Shown: one piece after another, positions 38,292 through 50,062 of the stretch
How the letters are laid out: each line of letters opens with the position of its first letter
Position numbering within the stretch: the first letter of the stretch is position 1
Position numbers and translations under genes: made by a program
Assembly: GCF_014652895.1 (NCBI RefSeq)
Contig: NZ_BMZR01000002.1
Location: 62,001 to 126,000, forward strand
Length of the DNA: 64,000 nucleotides
DNA from: Psychrobacter glaciei
GTDB lineage: Bacteria > Pseudomonadota > Gammaproteobacteria > Pseudomonadales > Moraxellaceae
Direction of reading: 5' to 3'
The notes under the pieces: generated by a model
What the model was told of the DNA's origin: nothing
The model's input: the letters and a program-made list of their open reading frames with translations, nothing else
Databases searched by the model: none

Positions 38292-39722
38292 TTAAGTCTG
38301 ACGATATGGATTGTTTGAGAGTTCAATTTTTATATTGGTATCGCATAACAGCTTTGCTAAATAAGGTTGATACTGAGTAGCTGCTGGGGCAATATAGATT
38401 TTATCAAGATGTAACTTTACATCTGCTTCATATTCAACGTATAGAAACCTACCAAACTCCATTTTAACTTCAGGTCTATCAAGTGAAGTAATATAAATCA
38501 TTCGACACTCTTGCTCCTCCTGAAAAGCTATATGCTTAATTAAATACTTTATTGGTAGTAATATCCTATCTAGTAAAATATTTATTTCTGAAGTTTTCGA
38601 TTGATCTAGCTTACTTACAATGTCCATAGCTTTCTGATACGTACCTTTCAAACACTCAAACCATATCAAAAACTCATTTGTCTTTTTATCAATATACTTT
38701 TTATACTTTATCCATTTTATATCAGCTTCAACACGGTCACTAAATTCTCTATAAAAAGTAATCTGATTGCGTTGTGCTAAATGTATAAATTGAGAACTAG
38801 GATCTATATAAACACAACGTATTACTGGCTGTTGACTAATTTTTTCCTTAGATACTTCTTCATCCAAGCTTCTTTCAGTTGCGATAAATGACACTTGATC
38901 AGGGTGATCATTTTCTTTAAAGAAATCTTTATTGAATATCAAACTAACACCAGAAGCTTCCTTATAGTCTTGCTTACCATAAAGTCTGAACTGGTTTAAA
39001 CTATCATGATTAAAAGTAAAGCATCCAATAAATGTCTGATATTCACCATCAAACCTTACTCCACTATCTCCATCTTTACTCTCGTTCTTTAGATAACCCT
39101 CAAGTAACTTACCTTCACTAGGGTCATTAACATTATGAATAGTGTTTAGTCGAAAAGAATTAGTATTTGGATTATGTAGTAAAATGTTGGCCACTTCAGT
39201 TGAAGTATAATGTGCAAGCTTACGCTCTGCATGCAACTGTTTCTTTCCTATACTATTGATATCAATCTTTAATATAGATAATATCTTATATACAAGATTA
39301 GATATTTCAAAGATATTTCTACCCAGTTCCTCAAAACTTCTATCTAAAATTAAATTGCATATATCTATTTTATTTTTTGCTTCGTAAGGGAACTTGTTTT
39401 TTACGAAGACGAAACTGCTCTTAGCATGTTCTATATCTACTAAGCTATCACTTTCTAAAAGTATATCTCCTATAAAGAACTGAGCATTCTCATAAATACT
39501 TTTATTCTCTTCAAGTCTGATACTATTGAACACCTCTAGTGCTTCTTCCTTGTAATTTTTATTCAACAAAATAGTAGCTATGAGAAATTTCGCATTCGCT
39601 ATACTTATTTTATTTCCATCACCGCTTATTATTATTCTTGCTAATTTCTTAATTATTCCACGAGTATATTCATCTGGAATTTCTTTTAACTTATCAATGA
39701 TTTTTCTATCACTTTCAGTCAT
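38292..39722 (-). CDS. AT-rich accessory protein with DUF2971-like region
   Basis: 476 residues. The N-terminal 150 are helical and repeat-like (LLNKNYKEEALEVFNSIR, NAQFFIGDILLES), resembling TPR-type packing. Then comes a segment typical of DUF2971 proteins: KLAHYTSTEVANILLHN, FRLNTIHNVNDPSEGKLL, FIGCFTFNHDSLNQFRLYGK and IAFQEEQECRMIYIT. The function of this domain is not known; a defence or stress role is only a guess. No signal or membrane segment is seen. The ATG is 3 bases behind the ligA stop, with GGAG inside the ligA end, so it is read as part of that transcript. Base composition is clearly more AT-rich than ligA, suggesting acquisition. Confidence 0.75.
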   Translation of the reverse strand: MTESDRKIIDKLKEIPDEYTRGIIKKLARIIISGDGNKISIANAKFLIATILLNKNYKEEALEVFNSIRLEENKSIYENAQFFIGDILLESDSLVDIEHAKSSFVFVKNKFPYEAKNKIDICNLILDRSFEELGRNIFEISNLVYKILSILKIDINSIGKKQLHAERKLAHYTSTEVANILLHNPNTNSFRLNTIHNVNDPSEGKLLEGYLKNESKDGDSGVRFDGEYQTFIGCFTFNHDSLNQFRLYGKQDYKEASGVSLIFNKDFFKENDHPDQVSFIATERSLDEEVSKEKISQQPVIRCVYIDPSSQFIHLAQRNQITFYREFSDRVEADIKWIKYKKYIDKKTNEFLIWFECLKGTYQKAMDIVSKLDQSKTSEINILLDRILLPIKYLIKHIAFQEEQECRMIYITSLDRPEVKMEFGRFLYVEYEADVKLHLDKIYIAPAATQYQPYLAKLLCDTNIKIELSNNPYRQT

Positions 39723-39725
39723 ACC

Positions 39726-41816
<2,091 letters not shown>

Positions 41817-42001
41817 TTATTTGCAATTCAAGATGTCGATATAATAACAAGTTTGCAGGATACTCGGTATAGCCAATCCTATATAAATCAGATACTGTGT
41901 CAGGCTCGCTCAGTCTACTATGTGTAGTACTTTCACTCACCTTCCTTGTATCTAAATTATCTTGAAGCGACTCTAGCATTTTGCAGAAACTAAAGCCCAT
42001 T

Positions 42002-42040
42002 AAAAAAGGCAAATAACGTTAATCGCTATTTGCCTTTTTT
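42002..42040 (-). terminator. Terminator between zipA and ligA
   Basis: AAAAAAGGCAAATA / TATTTGCCTTTTTT around an 11-base loop, strong on both strands. It lies 46 bases past the zipA stop. A short 18-base direct repeat (AATGCTACTCA-type) follows immediately. Confidence 0.9.
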
Positions 42041-42085
42041 AATGCTACTCATTTAATGCTACTCACTCATTGTATGAACTGGCGT

Positions 42086-43102
42086 TTAGCCCTCATAGTC
42101 GCGGACTTGGTTGCGTAGTTGCTGCTTGTATTCAGAGGTGATTGGTTCGTTCTCTTCATCCAGCATAATGGCATCCAAATCGCTTGCCATCATATAAGCA
42201 ATGCTCATCATACTATCGAAGCTGCGCAATGCTTGTGGGTGTGGCAACGATAAAAATACCACCACACCAGTATAGGTATTGGTCGCGACACTATGCGGGT
42301 CAAATGGTGCGATACCACTATCGGTGATACCCATCATGCTAAACCACAGCATACCGGTGCCGTCTTTTTGCTCGTAGCGATGGAACATATTCATCGCGCC
42401 ATAGCGCAGACCATATTTGTCAATCAGCGCCAATAAATCACGGCCACGGATAGTCGCCGTTGGACGGTCACGATATTGGTGCGGCAAGATGGTGATATTG
42501 ATATTGTCTTTGGCATTGATCAATGGACCGTTTTGCGCGTCGTCGCCTGACTCTGATAGATGCTGATCCAGTATCGGGCTGTTGTCATCGAAGCTAGGCT
42601 CTTCTGCCGTGTCAATCGATGGCATCAGATTATCCGTTGCCGACATAAGGCTTGAAAACGCATCAGGCTCTTGCTCGATATGCATCTGATCAGCGGCTTC
42701 TACAAATTCAGCACTATCGGCACGGCGTTGCTCATCTTGCCAGCGCGCATAGTCAGCTTCATCGATGACGTCATGGTCGTCAGTTACGGTACTGCTATGC
42801 TCGGCTGTTAGCTGGGCGTCGACATTGGTATGCGTTTGCGTCAAAGGCTCTTCTTCAACGACGGCATCCAAGTAGCTACGATCTGGACCGATGCTCGTCT
42901 CGCCAGCGACCGTATCATCAAGGTCTGGCTGATCGACGATATTACGCTCGTGACGCGGTATGATGGGAATACCATTTTTGTCATAATTGACCACAGCAGC
43001 TTCGGTAGCAGCGCGGCGCTTAAAGCTACGAATGACCATAAACAGCCCTGCGAGCACGATAAACGCGGCAATGGCAATCAATATAAACTGAATAACGGTC
43101 AT
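42086..43102 (-). CDS. zipA: Cell division protein ZipA
   Basis: Tethers FtsZ filaments to the inner membrane. 338 residues: an N-terminal membrane helix (QFILIAIAAFIVLAGLFMVI, residues 5-24), a basic patch (RSFKRRA), a long acidic, Gln/Asp-rich linker (about 40-200) and the C-terminal FtsZ-binding domain (NITILPHQYRDRPTATIRGR ... LSLPHPQALRSFDSMMSIAYMMASDL). It lies 215 bp behind smc in the smc-zipA-ligA order seen in Pseudomonadales. Confidence 0.94.
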   Translation of the reverse strand: MTVIQFILIAIAAFIVLAGLFMVIRSFKRRAATEAAVVNYDKNGIPIIPRHERNIVDQPDLDDTVAGETSIGPDRSYLDAVVEEEPLTQTHTNVDAQLTAEHSSTVTDDHDVIDEADYARWQDEQRRADSAEFVEAADQMHIEQEPDAFSSLMSATDNLMPSIDTAEEPSFDDNSPILDQHLSESGDDAQNGPLINAKDNINITILPHQYRDRPTATIRGRDLLALIDKYGLRYGAMNMFHRYEQKDGTGMLWFSMMGITDSGIAPFDPHSVATNTYTGVVVFLSLPHPQALRSFDSMMSIAYMMASDLDAIMLDEENEPITSEYKQQLRNQVRDYEG

Positions 43103-43317
43103 GATAAATACATCCTAGTATATATAACAAAAGGGAATACACAAACGAGCATAAATGGCAATATTCTAGCATGGCTGACCTATGTCGTCACCACATTGTG
43201 TACTTTATAACCAGTAAGCTTGGCTGAGGTCAAGCTTATTTTCATTTATGCCAATTGATTGATTATATTTGCATCTCGCTGATTCTCATAGCACTTTTAG
43301 TATCAGATTTTTGAGTC

Positions 43318-46300
43318 TTAGCTCTCTACATAACGCGCGGCTTCATCTAGCGAGACGCTGACTAATGTAGAAATACCTGCGCTTGGCATAGTAATGCCTT
43401 TTAGCTCGTCAGCAATCTGCATCGTCAGTTTGTTATGACTGATAAAAATAAACTGTAAATCATCTGCCAGCTCATGAATCAAACTGGTAAAGCGTTCGAC
43501 GTTGGCATCATCGAGCGGCGCATCGACTTCATCGAGCACACAGAATGGTGCGGGATGCTGCTTAAATATCGCAAAAATCAAGCTCAGCGCAGTGAGGGTT
43601 TTTTCGCCACCCGACAGCACAGCTAGGCGACTATTACGCTTACCCTTAGGCTGTGCCATTAAAGTAAGCCCTGCTCGCCATTGCTCTGACTTGTATTTGT
43701 CAGCGGGGATATTGGCTGGCATATCGTCTGTGTTCAATGTCAAACTAGCTTGACCACCACCGAATACTTTGGCAAATAAATTGGCAAGCTCAGTATTGAC
43801 CGCATCTAGCGTCTGCATAAACAGGTTCTTAGTCGTCTCATCAATAGACTCAATCGCTGCTGTCAACGTCTGCATACTAGCCGCAATATCTGCTGTCTGC
43901 TGCGCCAATGGCTCTAGGCGTTCATTGACCTCAGCCAACTCTGCCACTGCGGCGAGGTTGACTGGGCCAATTTTGCTTAGCTGCTGCTCAAGCTTGCTAC
44001 GCTCAGCCTCAAGCTCAGCGATTTTGTCTGGACGTACACGGCGATCATGCGCAATAAAATCCGCGAGTAGGTTTGAGACACTCATCATTTGTTGCTGATG
44101 CTGCGGGTGCTGTGTTGAATGCGACTCCGATTTATATTTATGGCTCACCTTATAGTACGCTTCTAAAGCGTCATGAGTATGAGTACTCGCATCATCCAAA
44201 CGCGCCATGCTTAGTGCCAACTCGGTGGCATGATTCGCAAGTTTACCCTGCTGAAATTGTAACGTATTTTGCACGCTATCCAACGCTGTCTGCTGCTGAG
44301 CATAGTCTTGTTTGAGTGCAGCCAATGCAGTATCACGCTCGGTCAATAGCACCTGCTGCTTATCTCGTGCTGTCTGCGCAGTTTGTAATAATGCTTGCAA
44401 GTCTGGTAGCTTATTCTGCTGCTTCTGATGACTTGCTTTTAGCTGCTGCTCACTCTGTAGCAATTGGTCATATTGCACAGTCGCCCGCGCAAGGCTACTG
44501 ACACTATGCTCTAAGCGCATCTCGCTCTGCTGGATACGCAGCTGCAATGCTTGCCATGCATCATCATCGGCTTGGCGTGTACGATTTAGCTCACTGCGCT
44601 CAGCCTGTAGTTGCTGACTGGTCGCACGGGCATCAGATATTTGCGGCGTTAACGCTACTATCTGACTTTGAATATCTTGCTGCTCATGAGTGAGCGTTTT
44701 TAACTCTTGTTCTAACTCTTGTTGCTCTTGCTCAAGGGCAGATTTGTCCGCCATAAGACGCTGGCTATCTGCTTGTAGACGCTCAGCATTGGCGCGCTGA
44801 GTCGTTAGCTGCTGCTGATATTTATGTTTATCACGGGTGAGCTGATCCGCTTGTGCACGGGTTTCTTCTAGATTGACCGTTAACGCATCATAGTCGCGTT
44901 GATTCTTTGCAATGGTCTTTTGCGTTTCTTGTATTTTGGTTTCAAACTCATCTAGCAAATCTTCTAATGCTTGCAAACGGCTGCGCTGCTGCAAACGCTG
45001 TGTTAAAAACTGGCTATTGCTCTCACCTTGACTATCTTGCTCACCTGTAAACTTACTCAAATTAATCGTACCCTGACGACTGATGAGCCAACCGTCTGCG
45101 GTTAACAAAATAGCTGACGATGGCAATGCTTTTAAGATACTAGCAAAGTCTTCAAGAGTCTGCTGATTGCTCACTTCTGATTGCGCAATATACAAGTAGC
45201 ACTGCTGCCAAAGCGCCAATGCTGGCTGCTTAATCAGCTGTGATAACGGCAAGACTTTATCAATTAAGCTGTCTGGTAAATGATTGATAAATGGCGTTGT
45301 AGCTACCTCATTCTTAGCAGGTAACCACAAGCTATGACCACTCTCTATTGAAGACTTATATTCTCTATTAGCCTGCTCATTTTGTGCTGTCTGATAAGTA
45401 ACGATATCCGTTAGGTCACTCTCAAGCACTTGCCATAAGCTGTTCGCTTCCTGAGAAGCATCGTTCGTATTATCAACGTTTAATTGATTGGATTGGTTAG
45501 AGAACAGTACATGACTATCTAGCCATAATGCCAAGACACTATCGAGTAATGCCGCGTGCTGATGCCCTTTTTCACTCAGCTCAATCTGCTCACGTAAGGT
45601 GGTAATAGCCAACTCGTTATAGCGATTGACGACATTGCTTTCCGAGCTATCGTCTAGATTATCCGCTGTAGAGACAGAGGCTTGCTGTTGATTTTGCGGC
45701 GTAGGTTTTGGATGCAATATCTGATGCAGGGTATCATACTCACTGGCCAATACCGCGTGACGCTTCTCATGCTCACTCAACTCACGCTGCTGCGTATTCA
45801 AGCGCTGCTGTAAATCATGCGCTTGCGGTTGTAGTTCCGACAGACGCTCATCGACGCTGTCTTGTTGGCGCTCTATCTGCTGCAACTGTTTGTTTAGCTC
45901 TGCAACTTGCGTCTCTAACGTCTGCTGTAGATTTTGTGCGTCCGTTGGCGCTTGTTCATCAGAGCGCTTATCAGAGTCCTTATCAAAACCCTTATTATTG
46001 CTAGAGGTTGATAGCGACTGTTGTAATTGCTGCCATAGATTTTGCCAGTTTTGCTGGCGGCGCTGCCATTTGTCATGGTTCTGCTGATGGCGTTTTTGCG
46101 CTTGGCTATTAATGGCTTGCTGCTGCTCAAGCATGCGCGCATTATCTTGCAAGCGTGATAGCTGGTTTTGCGCGTCATGCCATGCGCGTTGTAACGGTTG
46201 CTCATTGCGTTTATGCGCGTCACGTTTACCCGTCAACTCACTGAGCTGTGGACGCAAATCTACCAAGATAGCCTGCTGCTCAGCTTGCTCGGCTTTTAAT

Positions 46301-47319
46301 CGATCAATCTCGCTCACTGCTTGCTCACGCTGCTGATCCAAGCTCGTGAGTTGCTGCTCAATCACATTCAATTGTGATTTGGCATCGCTCAGCGCGTGCT
46401 CAGCTTGTTGATAGCCTAGCTGCTGCTGATAGTGAGCGCTTTGGGCATCGTCCTTGAGCCATTGCTCTTGGTTAATGTGCGTGGCGAGCTTATCTTGTTG
46501 CGCTTTTAGCGTCTCATATTCGGCTTGCAATGTAGCAACTTCGGCGGTGCTGCGCTCATGGGCTATTTTTTGCTGCTGCTGCGTATGCTTGGCTTGGTAC
46601 AGCTGCTGAATGGCCAGTTTCTGCTTGATATCAGCAAGTGTTAAGGCCAATTCTTCATAACGCTGCGCACTGGCGGCTTGCTTCGACAAGCGCTTTTGTT
46701 GGCTGACCAGCTCGCTTTGCATGTCATGCAGACGTGCTAGGTTTTCTTGTGTTTTTTCTAGCTTCTTTTGCGTTTCTTCACGGCGCGCTTGATAGCGAGA
46801 CACCCCTGCGGCCTCTTCAATGAACTCACGCAGCTGCATGGGACTAGATTCGACAATACGCCCAATCATGCCTTGTTCAATCACCGCATAACTACGCGCA
46901 CCAAGCCCTGTGCCCAAAAACACATCGACCACATCACGGCGACGACAACGTGTGCCATTGATAAAGTAATCCGAGCGCCCATCCTTATTTACCTGACGGC
47001 GAACAGACAGCTCTTGGTACAGGTTAAACTCATGACGAATGCCGGTATGCTCATCTTGCGTATGCTCAAACGTCAGCTCGACACTGGCGACACTTTTGGC
47101 AGCTTTATCTTGCGTACCAGCAAAGATGACATCGCTCATCGCGCCGCCACGCAACTGCTTGGCAGAGGTCTCACCCAGTACCCAGCGAATGGCATCAATC
47201 ACGTTGGATTTGCCACAGCCGTTCGGCCCGACAATAGCAGTGATACCATGGCGAAAGGTAAAAGTCGTTGGATTGGCAAAGGATTTGAAGCCTGCCAGCT
47301 TTAGAGATTTTAAACGCAT
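43318..47319 (-). CDS. smc: Chromosome segregation protein SMC
   Basis: ATP-driven loop-extruding protein of chromosome organisation. 1333 residues, longer than the usual 1150-1200. N-terminal Walker A IVGPNGCGKSNVIDAIRWVL (about 29-48); two long coiled coils rich in Gln/Glu/Lys; an extended central hinge region (about 560-770) with Asn/Ser-rich inserts; then the signature LSGGEKTLTALSLIFAIFKQ and Walker B PFCVLDEVDAPLDDANVERF. SMC rather than MukB fits Pseudomonadales. It is followed by zipA and ligA; an AT-rich unknown gene lies 77 bp upstream on the same strand. Confidence 0.96.
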   Translation of the reverse strand: MRLKSLKLAGFKSFANPTTFTFRHGITAIVGPNGCGKSNVIDAIRWVLGETSAKQLRGGAMSDVIFAGTQDKAAKSVASVELTFEHTQDEHTGIRHEFNLYQELSVRRQVNKDGRSDYFINGTRCRRRDVVDVFLGTGLGARSYAVIEQGMIGRIVESSPMQLREFIEEAAGVSRYQARREETQKKLEKTQENLARLHDMQSELVSQQKRLSKQAASAQRYEELALTLADIKQKLAIQQLYQAKHTQQQQKIAHERSTAEVATLQAEYETLKAQQDKLATHINQEQWLKDDAQSAHYQQQLGYQQAEHALSDAKSQLNVIEQQLTSLDQQREQAVSEIDRLKAEQAEQQAILVDLRPQLSELTGKRDAHKRNEQPLQRAWHDAQNQLSRLQDNARMLEQQQAINSQAQKRHQQNHDKWQRRQQNWQNLWQQLQQSLSTSSNNKGFDKDSDKRSDEQAPTDAQNLQQTLETQVAELNKQLQQIERQQDSVDERLSELQPQAHDLQQRLNTQQRELSEHEKRHAVLASEYDTLHQILHPKPTPQNQQQASVSTADNLDDSSESNVVNRYNELAITTLREQIELSEKGHQHAALLDSVLALWLDSHVLFSNQSNQLNVDNTNDASQEANSLWQVLESDLTDIVTYQTAQNEQANREYKSSIESGHSLWLPAKNEVATTPFINHLPDSLIDKVLPLSQLIKQPALALWQQCYLYIAQSEVSNQQTLEDFASILKALPSSAILLTADGWLISRQGTINLSKFTGEQDSQGESNSQFLTQRLQQRSRLQALEDLLDEFETKIQETQKTIAKNQRDYDALTVNLEETRAQADQLTRDKHKYQQQLTTQRANAERLQADSQRLMADKSALEQEQQELEQELKTLTHEQQDIQSQIVALTPQISDARATSQQLQAERSELNRTRQADDDAWQALQLRIQQSEMRLEHSVSSLARATVQYDQLLQSEQQLKASHQKQQNKLPDLQALLQTAQTARDKQQVLLTERDTALAALKQDYAQQQTALDSVQNTLQFQQGKLANHATELALSMARLDDASTHTHDALEAYYKVSHKYKSESHSTQHPQHQQQMMSVSNLLADFIAHDRRVRPDKIAELEAERSKLEQQLSKIGPVNLAAVAELAEVNERLEPLAQQTADIAASMQTLTAAIESIDETTKNLFMQTLDAVNTELANLFAKVFGGGQASLTLNTDDMPANIPADKYKSEQWRAGLTLMAQPKGKRNSRLAVLSGGEKTLTALSLIFAIFKQHPAPFCVLDEVDAPLDDANVERFTSLIHELADDLQFIFISHNKLTMQIADELKGITMPSAGISTLVSVSLDEAARYVES

Positions 47320-47396
47320 GAAGAGTCAGTAAACTTAGCAAAAACAGGCGGCTATTCTACCTGAAATTGTAGTGGGTTTTTAGGGTTTGTGAACTG

Positions 47397-47924
47397 TTAG
47401 GTATAGTCTGATTTATATTTTTGAATCTCACTATATAATTCATCATATCTTTCATCAAACTTTACTTTTAGCGACTCCAAGTTATCTGAATTACTATTTG
47501 TAGAGTTATGATGGCGATTATATTGTGATACGAATAACGGATTCGCTACTTCTAAGAACCTCTTGCATTCATCAACTAATTTAGGAAAGTAGAGCACAGT
47601 AATTACCTCTATCTGTCCGCCTTTCTCGATAAACTCATTGATATTAATTTGCCTTGTTCCTTGCTGCTGTACATTTAAATCTAATGATCTTAAGATCATA
47701 GAAAAATCAATAAGTCTAAACACCAAGTCTTCATACTTTTGTCTTAGGAAAATTTGTTGCTCATAATCATACTCAGTTTTTTGCTTAGCAAGATTATGAT
47801 CGTGGTCAGAGTTCTGTTTTTTAGTATCCTGCTTATACCTTTGAACATTCAAAAAGTAGTTTGCTACAAACGAAACTCCTCCTCCAGCTATCACACCGAT
47901 AACACCAGCTATTAATGCGTCCAC
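47397..47924 (-). CDS. AT-rich membrane-anchored coiled-coil protein, unknown
   Basis: 175 residues. An N-terminal Gly/Val/Ala-rich hydrophobic segment (ALIAGVIGVIAGGGVSFVAN, residues 3-22) is followed by a charged Lys/Gln/Asp stretch and a mostly helical cytoplasmic part. The topology resembles small membrane-tethered proteins found near accessory and defence loci, but no function can be named. It is AT-rich relative to smc, 77 bp downstream, and the TauE-type gene, 50 bp upstream, suggesting insertion into a conserved order. Confidence 0.72.
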   Translation of the reverse strand: MDALIAGVIGVIAGGGVSFVANYFLNVQRYKQDTKKQNSDHDHNLAKQKTEYDYEQQIFLRQKYEDLVFRLIDFSMILRSLDLNVQQQGTRQININEFIEKGGQIEVITVLYFPKLVDECKRFLEVANPLFVSQYNRHHNSTNSNSDNLESLKVKFDERYDELYSEIQKYKSDYT

Positions 47925-47974
47925 TCATATTTCCTAAAATTATGTCATCTAAAGTAGACGGAAAATTGGTATCC

Positions 47975-48781
47975 TTAAATCACCCCAATCCCACTCAATA
48001 ATAACTGTCCACCAGCAAACACTAACAACACGCCAAACGCACGTTTAAGCATCAGCGCAGGCAATACATGGGCGAGCTTGGCACCGACTTTTGCCATCGC
48101 AAAGCTCGCCACTGAGATGCATAAAAATCCCGTGATATGGACAAAGCCTATCGTGCCCTCAGGTAGGTTGACCACGTCTTGACCAAACCATGCAAACCCT
48201 GCCGCGCCAGCCAATGCAATCGGTAGACCGCACGCCGCTGACGTGCCGACTGATTGTTTCATCGGGAGTCCCGCCCAGTTCAAAAACGGCACGGTCAAAC
48301 TACCACCGCCAATACCAAAGATAGACGACGCCATACCAATACCTGTACCAGCACCAAACTGGACACCAGCAGAAGGCAATGGCTTGCCCAACTGTTCTTT
48401 GTTAGAGAAAAACAGCATCTTAATCGCAACCAAAAGCGCACCGATACCGATAATGGCTTGTAGTACCTTGCCGTCAATCATGTCCGCAACACCCGCGCCC
48501 ACCAGACTACCGACGACCAAACCCAGTGCCATTTTTTTCCATACTTCCCAGCGTACACCGCCGCGCTTATTATGAGCAGTGAGTGAGCTAATCGAGGTCA
48601 CAACGATGGTCGCCAGTGACGTACCAATGGCCAAATGTGTCACGACTTCTGGCGAAAAATCATATGCGGTAAAGATCCAGACCAGTGCGGGCACGATAAT
48701 CATGCCGCCGCCAACGCCAAACAAGCCAGCACTTACGCCAGCAAACGCCCCTGCAATCACAAACCACACATATAGCATCAT
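47975..48781 (-). CDS. TauE/SafE-family permease (DUF81)
   Basis: 268 residues with about eight membrane segments. The duplicated Gly-rich motif appears twice: GVSAGLFGVGGGMIIVPALVW (about 15-35) and GMASSIFGIGGGSLTVPFLNWAG (about 149-171), the hallmark of the family. Members export sulfite, sulfoacetate or related anions; the substrate here is unknown. It is divergent from birA with a 192-bp gap. Nothing nearby points to sulfur metabolism. Confidence 0.9.
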   Translation of the reverse strand: MMLYVWFVIAGAFAGVSAGLFGVGGGMIIVPALVWIFTAYDFSPEVVTHLAIGTSLATIVVTSISSLTAHNKRGGVRWEVWKKMALGLVVGSLVGAGVADMIDGKVLQAIIGIGALLVAIKMLFFSNKEQLGKPLPSAGVQFGAGTGIGMASSIFGIGGGSLTVPFLNWAGLPMKQSVGTSAACGLPIALAGAAGFAWFGQDVVNLPEGTIGFVHITGFLCISVASFAMAKVGAKLAHVLPALMLKRAFGVLLVFAGGQLLLSGIGVI

Positions 48782-48973
48782 CGAATTAGCCTTTTATCTT
48801 GCTTGTATTTTGAACGGTATTTTTATCTTACTGATTTGCCTGTTTATGCACTTAGTGGCATCTTCTTAATTGCATTTGCCAAATCACACCCCAATCTTTA
48901 TGCTGTCTGTTCGCGAAAACCGTCCAGTATATCAAAGATTATCCCAGCGACATTACTCAAGTAGAATAAACTT

Positions 48974-49981
48974 ATGCCGATACTTAATCAATCATCTCAC
49001 TCTGTGTCTGAGTCATTAACACTTGAGCATTTACCTGAGCTGAATCATCGCCATCTTACCAGTAGCGCGTCTACGAATAGCGAGCTAATAGCGAACGTAC
49101 AAAATGGCACATTGAATGCGACCGAGATGCACCTGCTAACGGCTGAAACCCAAAGCGCTGGTCGCGGACAACACGGACGCTCATGGCAATCACCGCGTGG
49201 CAATGTCTACCTGTCTCTCTATCATCCTGTTCACATACCGGTTAGTGGCTTACTGTCATTAATCATCGGTGTAGAGCTGGCAAAAATGCCTGTCATCCAA
49301 ATGCTAAATGAGCAATTGCACACGGATGGGCTGACGCCAATCGGTGTGAAGTGGGCAAATGATTTGGGCTTTTACCAAAGTCAAAATCAAAGCCAGAATC
49401 AGCCTCAAAGCCAATCTGCCTTAGATAGCGCTGATGTGCATAATACGGAATTAGACCAGCAGACGCTGCCGTTTAATAAACTTGCTGGGATTTTGATTGA
49501 ACCCGTATCGCAAGCAGGCAAACTGGTTGGTTTGGTGATAGGTGTGGGTCTCAATGTCCAAGCCACTCCCACGCTAACTGCGCAAACCTCTGAAGGCATG
49601 AGTTATCAAGCCATCAGCTTACAAGATATTGCTGAGACTCTACAGCCAAAAGCGCAGGCTGCCAGTCTACCGAGCTTACGTGTGCTCTATCAGCAAATGA
49701 GTAAAGCGTTAATGGCTGCTATGACGCGCTTTGAGCACCTAAGTATAGAAAAGCCAACGGGACATCGTTATTATCTGGACAGCTTTTTGAAGCAGTTTGA
49801 CTCGATGGATGCACTGAGCGATCTACGATTACGTGTGACCCAAGAGCATAACGGTCAAACGAATATACTCACAGGCCACGCTTGTGGTATCGATACACAT
49901 GGATGTTTGCAATTGCGCCAAGATAACGGTAAGATTTCTGCACTTTTCACCGGACGCATCGACGTTATTCAAACGACTTAA
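48974..49981 (+). CDS. birA: Biotin-[acetyl-CoA-carboxylase] ligase, no DNA-binding domain
   Basis: Attaches biotin to carboxyl-carrier domains via biotinyl-AMP. 335 residues. The catalytic part shows TSSASTNSELI (near 50), GRGQHGRSWQSPRGNVYLS (near 71-89), KWANDL and LAGILIEPV, LVIGVGLNVQ. The N-terminal helix-turn-helix of E. coli BirA is absent: only about 20 residues precede the catalytic core. A Gln/Asn-rich insert (about residues 135-170) explains the length. It lies 82 bp before coaX, a common pairing. Targets in the window include the biotin carrier of LiuD. Confidence 0.93.
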   Translation: MPILNQSSHSVSESLTLEHLPELNHRHLTSSASTNSELIANVQNGTLNATEMHLLTAETQSAGRGQHGRSWQSPRGNVYLSLYHPVHIPVSGLLSLIIGVELAKMPVIQMLNEQLHTDGLTPIGVKWANDLGFYQSQNQSQNQPQSQSALDSADVHNTELDQQTLPFNKLAGILIEPVSQAGKLVGLVIGVGLNVQATPTLTAQTSEGMSYQAISLQDIAETLQPKAQAASLPSLRVLYQQMSKALMAAMTRFEHLSIEKPTGHRYYLDSFLKQFDSMDALSDLRLRVTQEHNGQTNILTGHACGIDTHGCLQLRQDNGKISALFTGRIDVIQTT

Positions 49982-50062
49982 TCGTTTAATCAACGAGCAC
50001 TAAAGTGCAGTAGCTATCAGGATAGGATGTTGATAATTGCTGCGCTATATAAAGGGAATTTT

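Noticed and set aside
46768..47304. 178-codon open frame antisense to smc
   Set aside because: It is the complement of the most conserved part of SMC (Walker A region), and the frame is open only because of codon bias.
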